NCBI GenBank assembly: GCA_002399225.1
Contig: DHDF01000003.1
Coordinates: 1-6,058 of the forward strand
Direction of reading: 5' to 3'
DNA length: 6,058 nt
Source: a bacterium UBA4883
GTDB lineage: Bacteria; Bacillota; Clostridia; Oscillospirales; Acutalibacteraceae
The notes beneath the pieces are model-generated. The model ran no database searches. It had not been told where the DNA came from and saw only the letters and a program-made list of their open reading frames with translations. Numbering within the stretch: the first letter of the stretch is position 1; every line of letters starts with the position of its first letter. This document shows positions 5,714-6,058 of this stretch, in pieces. The position numbers and the translations under genes were made by a program.

Positions 5714-6058
5714 TTATCGCAAAGCGGCCGGAAAGCGGAAGGCGCAAACCAGCACCCCCACGCAGAACAGGGCGGAACCGGCGGCGGCCGCAGCATCCAG
5801 GCCGGACATGTGAAGCTGTTTCATTTTGGTGCGCCCTTCCCCGCCGTGGTAGCAGCGGCATTCCATCGCCATCGCCAGGTCATATGCCCGCCGGAACGAC
5901 GAGACAAACAGCGGGATCAGAATCGGGATCAGCGATTTGACCCGCTGCATGAATCCGCCGCTTTCCAAATCCGCGCCCCGGGCCTTCTGCGCGTTCATGA
6001 TCTTGTCGGTCTCCTCCAGCAGAGTCGGCACAAACCGCAGCGCGATCGTCATCATCAT
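5714..6058 (-). CDS. ecfT: ECF transporter transmembrane subunit EcfT (partial, N-terminal part outside window)
   Basis: The C-terminal 114 residues of EcfT, the membrane coupling subunit of energy-coupling-factor transporters. It joins the ATPases EcfA1/EcfA2 to exchangeable substrate-binding S proteins for vitamins and metal ions. Two cytoplasmic coupling-helix motifs are visible: AQKARG (visible residues 23-28) and AMECRCYHGGEGRT (64-77). In the second, RCY replaces the commoner RGY, a variant I believe also occurs in other Firmicutes. A hydrophobic segment lies between them (about 43-54) and a last membrane helix at about 88-110. Full-length EcfT is about 265 aa, so more than half the gene is beyond 6058; the three Met codons at the edge are most likely internal. 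The ecfT-truA adjacency suggests that ecfA1 and ecfA2 lie just upstream in the same operon, outside the window. Confidence 0.93.
   Translation of the reverse strand: MMMTIALRFVPTLLEETDKIMNAQKARGADLESGGFMQRVKSLIPILIPLFVSSFRRAYDLAMAMECRCYHGGEGRTKMKQLHMSGLDAAAAAGSALFCVGVLVCAFRFPAALR

Noticed and set aside
5698..5796. 33-residue N-terminal extension of TruA
   Set aside because: It is a Pro/Cys-rich stretch translated from the end of ecfT in another frame. The internal ATG has an ideal ribosome site and matches the family start.
1..6058. Mobile element, CRISPR array, defence or toxin genes
   Set aside because: No transposase, integrase, terminal inverted repeats, regularly spaced repeats or toxin-antitoxin pair was seen. 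All coding space is filled by the listed minus-strand genes.

Overview
This window comes from a low-to-mid GC Gram-positive bacterium, most likely a Clostridia member of the Oscillospiraceae/Ruminococcaceae type. The reasons are a ClpE-like unfoldase, an ECF-transporter ecfT next to truA, a Clostridia-type membrane-anchored propeller protein (DUF5711-like), and strong AGGAG/GGGAGG ribosome sites. The genus cannot be fixed from the sequence alone. By eye, the truA/ecfT end is clearly richer in G+C than the clpE end.

Every gene is on the minus strand, so transcription runs from position 6058 towards 1. In that order: the 3' part of ecfT (cut by the window edge); truA, 16 nt downstream with a strong Shine-Dalgarno site; an anchored beta-propeller-like protein whose start overlaps the truA stop by 8 nt; an 86-nt gap holding a good extended -10 promoter flanked by a direct repeat; cvpA, starting at GTG with an excellent ribosome site; pgsA, overlapping cvpA by 26 nt; a 63-nt gap with a weaker promoter candidate; a 769-aa zinc-finger Clp ATPase (clpE-like); and finally the first 20 nt of a tRNA, probably tRNA-Gly, behind a perfect-consensus promoter.

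The layout suggests at least three transcription units. The first is (ecfA1-ecfA2-)ecfT-truA-propeller, for vitamin/metal uptake, tRNA pseudouridylation and an envelope protein of unknown role. The second is cvpA-pgsA, a membrane protein plus phospholipid headgroup synthesis. The third is clpE, protein unfolding for ClpP. The tRNA has its own promoter. No rho-independent terminator is visible between the units, so read-through is likely.

This is largely housekeeping DNA: no mobile element, CRISPR array, defence system or biosynthetic cluster is visible. The points most worth a second look are the uncharacterised propeller protein coupled to truA, the repeat-flanked promoter before cvpA, the clpE-like gene without visible CtsR or CIRCE operators, and the unusual residue beside the TruA catalytic aspartate.
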